A DNA stretch of 64,000 nucleotides from Pseudomonas palleroniana (GTDB lineage: Bacteria; Pseudomonadota; Gammaproteobacteria; Pseudomonadales; Pseudomonadaceae), in contig NZ_PYWX01000029.1 in assembly GCF_003031675.1 (NCBI RefSeq), forward strand, positions 124,001 through 188,000, read 5' to 3'. The translations under genes and the position numbers were made by a program. The notes under the pieces were generated by a model, which searched no databases, had not been told where the DNA came from, and was given only the letters and a program-made list of their open reading frames with translations. This document shows positions 61,774 through 64,000 of this stretch, piece by piece (the stretch's first letter is position 1; every line of letters starts with the position of its first letter).

Positions 61774-64000
61774 ACGCGTGACGCCGCTGCTGGCAACGGC
61801 GGCGTTATTGGTGGGAGGGCTGGCGGGGCTGCGGTTGTGGCCCCACGCCTCGCTGGAGCAAGCGGTTACGTCGTCACGGGTGGTATTGGCTGACGACGGT
61901 TCGCTGCTGCGCATGACCCTGGCGGATGACGGGCAGTATCGCCTGTGGCTCCCACTGGAGCGCATGTCACCGTCACTGGTCGAAGCCTTGTTGCTCAAGG
62001 AGGACCGCAATTTCTATTGGCACCCGGGGATCAATCCCCCGGCGTTGCTGCGCGCGGCCATGGCCACCTACAGCGGCGGACAGCGCCAGGGCGGTTCGAC
62101 CTTGAGCATGCAACTGGCGCGACGCCTGTGGGATTTGAACACCCGCCAAGTGCCCGGCAAATTGCAGCAGATGGCCCTGGCCGTTTGGCTGGAAGCACGT
62201 TACAGCAAGCACGACATTCTTGAGGCCTACCTGAACCTGGCCCCCATGGGTGGCAATATCGAGGGCGCCGAGGCGGCCAGCCGTATCTACTTCGGCAAGT
62301 CGGCGACCCAGTTGTCCTTGTCCGAGGCCTTGGCGCTGGCGGTGATTCCACAGCAGCCGGGGCGGCGCGCGCGCTTTGGGCCGTCATTGCAAAATGCGCG
62401 GCTGCGGTTGATGGCCGACTGGCGCGAGACTTATCCACAAGACCCGCGCAACGACAGTCTGCTGGAGTTGCCCCTGGAAGCGCGCAACCGCCAGCAGATC
62501 CCGTTTCTGGCGCCACACCTGAGTGAACAATTGCTGGCGTCCCAAAACGGCAATGAGTTGAACACCACCCTCAGCCTGCCCTTGCAGCAACTTCTGGAAC
62601 GCCTGATCAGCGGCTTTATCGCCGAGCGGCGCAGCACCGGTGTGGAAAATGCCACGGCGATCCTGATCGACAGCCGCGACCAGAGTGTCAAGGCGCTGGT
62701 GGGCTCGGCCGATTACTTATCCACAGGCATTCATGGTCAGGTCAACGGCGTGTTGTCACGACGTTCGCCAGGGTCGACGCTCAAGCCGTTTTTGTATGGG
62801 CTGGCACTGGATCAAGGGGTGATTCATCCCATGAGCATCGTCAAGGACCTGCCCAGTAACTTCGGTTACTTCCAGCCAGAAAATTTCGACGGCAGTTTTG
62901 TCGGCCCACTGACGGCACGCGATGCGTTGATCCGTAGTCGTAATATTCCCGCTGTTTGGCTGGCCAGCCAGCTCAAATCGCCTTCGCTGTACGGTTTGCT
63001 GCAACGAGCCGGGATCAAGGGCCTGCGCAACGAGAGCCACTACGGCTTGGCCTTGGCCCTCGGCGGCGGCGAAATGACGCCCGAAGAGCTGGCACGCCTG
63101 TATGTGATGCTCGCGGGTGACGGGCACCTGCGGCCGTTGCGCTATCTGCAGGAACAACCGCAAACCACCGGCGCACAACTGCTGACGCCTCAGGCCGCCT
63201 TCATGGTGCGCGACATGCTGCGCCATAACCCGCGACCGGACGGCTTGCCGGGCCGCCATTGGCGCACCGCGTGGAAAACCGGCACGTCCTGGGGTTTTCA
63301 CGATGCCTGGAGTGCCGGCCTGGTCGGTCCCTATGTGCTGGTGGTGTGGGTCGGTAACTTCGACGGTCGGCCAAACCCGGCGTTTATTGGTGCCAAGACC
63401 GCTGCGCCGCTGTTCTTCCGCATTGCCGACGCCCTGCCACTGGCCTTGCCCAACGTGGTGATCAAAGCCGACAAACCGCCCGCCGGGCTGGTGCGCATCG
63501 ATGTGTGCGCAGCCTCCGGCGAACTGCCCAACCGCTGGTGCCCACAAACCCGCAAGACCTGGTACATCCCTGGCGTGTCACCGATTCGCGTCTCCAACCT
63601 GCACCGTCCGGTGCTGATCGACACCCGCACCGGCAAGGCGGCGTGCCCGCCGTTCGATCCGCAATACACGCGTGAAGAAGTCTTCGAGTTCTGGCCCAGC
63701 GACGTACAGCGCCTGTACCGCGCCGCCGGCCTGCCCCGACGCACACCGCCCAATGTGATGAAAAACTGCCAACCCAACCGCATCAGTGATTCAAGCGAAG
63801 CGCCGCAGATCCGCTCGCCGCTGACGCAGGTCAGTTATCAACTGCGCCTGTCCCAACCACAGGAAAGCATCCCACTGAACGCCAACGCAGCCAGCGATGC
63901 GGTGACGCTGTATTGGTTTGCCGACCAGACGTTGATTGGCCAGGGCTCACCGCAGACCACACTGAACTGGCGGCCGGGCAAGTCGGGAGAGTATCGGTTG
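61754..64000 (+). CDS. pbpC: penicillin-binding protein 1C (3' end outside window)
   Basis: Open frame to the last base, 749 codons, no stop seen. Start taken as TTG 61754 (MKLPSLKRVTPLL, AGG upstream, overlapping the macroglobulin gene by 20 bases); GTG 61778 is the alternative. One membrane helix (TPLLATAALLVGGLAGLRLW), transglycosylase motifs EDRNFYWHPGINPPAL and GGSTLSMQLARRLW, transpeptidase motifs SPGSTLKPFLY (S-x2-K), SRNIPAVWL (S-x-N) and KTGTSWGFHDAW, and the start of the BiPBP_C domain. It builds and cross-links peptidoglycan; with the macroglobulin it may repair wall damage when the envelope is breached. Confidence 0.94.
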   Translation, partial: MKLPSLKRVTPLLATAALLVGGLAGLRLWPHASLEQAVTSSRVVLADDGSLLRMTLADDGQYRLWLPLERMSPSLVEALLLKEDRNFYWHPGINPPALLRAAMATYSGGQRQGGSTLSMQLARRLWDLNTRQVPGKLQQMALAVWLEARYSKHDILEAYLNLAPMGGNIEGAEAASRIYFGKSATQLSLSEALALAVIPQQPGRRARFGPSLQNARLRLMADWRETYPQDPRNDSLLELPLEARNRQQIPFLAPHLSEQLLASQNGNELNTTLSLPLQQLLERLISGFIAERRSTGVENATAILIDSRDQSVKALVGSADYLSTGIHGQVNGVLSRRSPGSTLKPFLYGLALDQGVIHPMSIVKDLPSNFGYFQPENFDGSFVGPLTARDALIRSRNIPAVWLASQLKSPSLYGLLQRAGIKGLRNESHYGLALALGGGEMTPEELARLYVMLAGDGHLRPLRYLQEQPQTTGAQLLTPQAAFMVRDMLRHNPRPDGLPGRHWRTAWKTGTSWGFHDAWSAGLVGPYVLVVWVGNFDGRPNPAFIGAKTAAPLFFRIADALPLALPNVVIKADKPPAGLVRIDVCAASGELPNRWCPQTRKTWYIPGVSPIRVSNLHRPVLIDTRTGKAACPPFDPQYTREEVFEFWPSDVQRLYRAAGLPRRTPPNVMKNCQPNRISDSSEAPQIRSPLTQVSYQLRLSQPQESIPLNANAASDAVTLYWFADQTLIGQGSPQTTLNWRPGKSGEYRL

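Larger units (their letters stand above)
53434..62725. repeat. scattered perfect DnaA-box nonamers in the lipid / macroglobulin / pbpC region
   Basis: Perfect TTATCCACA or complement at 53434-53442, 53877-53885, 54551-54559, 56268-56276, 60849-60857, 62431-62439 and 62717-62725, each inside a coding sequence. Near matches lie at about 53526 and 54685. Found by eye, so others may be missed. Confidence 0.75.

Noticed and set aside
58741..62010. Minus-strand frame of 1089 codons opposite the macroglobulin and pbpC
   Set aside because: Spans two strongly supported genes on the other strand and shows only antisense-like composition, although its length is striking.

Overview
The window looks like chromosomal DNA of a Pseudomonas, most likely of the P. 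fluorescens group. The basis is GC-rich codon use, strong Shine-Dalgarno sites with many ATGA-type gene overlaps, GTGGGAG-type REP palindromes between genes, and gene neighbourhoods I recall from P. aeruginosa and P. fluorescens (pycA/pycB next to a LysR gene, a GGDEF/EAL gene next to uvrD, dksA2-cobW, folE2-amiA, pyrC2, cfa). In P. aeruginosa several of these lie close to the replication origin. There are no rRNA or tRNA genes, no insertion sequences, prophage or CRISPR array that I can see. Genes are packed tightly, and no stretch above 300 bases lacks a gene.

Layout. 1-3.7 kb: tail of an acetylpolyamine amidohydrolase-like gene, a polyamine-binding protein, and a large DUF6543-like (dermonecrotic-toxin-type) protein. 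3.7-7.2 kb: MocR regulator divergent from a PaiB-acetyltransferase-acetyltransferase operon. 7.2-9.9 kb: homocysteine S-methyltransferase divergent from an amino-acid ABC binding protein and permease. 10-11.3 kb: an autotransporter with almost no passenger. 11.4-17.1 kb: two-subunit pyruvate carboxylase, its LysR neighbour, and a HexR/RpiR-type regulator with a clear palindromic operator. 17.2-28.2 kb: housekeeping and signalling genes (GGDEF-EAL protein, uvrD, Tim44-like, SUKH, cation/proton antiporter, thioesterase, pdxY, DUF3301).

28.2-38.6 kb is a zinc-starvation island. Two perfect 13-bp Zur-type palindromes (31540 and 33304) sit in two divergent promoters. They are placed to control dksA2-cobW-DUF1826-cobW on one side, and a small secreted protein, amiA and folE2 on the other; folE2 is followed by a complete metal ABC importer (ATPase, permease, binding protein), then gamma-carbonic anhydrase and pyrC2. 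Several products are zinc-free or spare versions of zinc enzymes (DksA2 lacks two zinc cysteines; FolE2 is the alternative GTP cyclohydrolase). A third, imperfect Zur-like site (49976) precedes an operon of three SPFH/HflK-HflC-like membrane proteins, one with a tail of 16 histidines in 27 residues, and an HmtA-like P-type ATPase. Directly downstream lies a bufferin operon (bufA-bufB-bufC) encoding a small cysteine-rich exported peptide and its DUF692 modifying enzyme.

38.6-42 kb holds cardiolipin synthase and cyclopropane fatty acid synthase. 50.1-55.8 kb is a six-gene lipid cluster resembling E. coli ynbABCD, with an added acyltransferase and an unrecognised membrane protein; its CDP-alcohol phosphotransferase has Asn at two of the four conserved Asp positions. 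56-64 kb is an inner-membrane-anchored alpha-2-macroglobulin with an intact thioester motif, coupled to penicillin-binding protein 1C, which runs off the window.

A sequence-level oddity runs through the window: I found twelve perfect DnaA boxes (TTATCCACA) by eye, all inside genes, where well under one is expected by chance. One group has become a repeated LST peptide in the linker of the MocR regulator.
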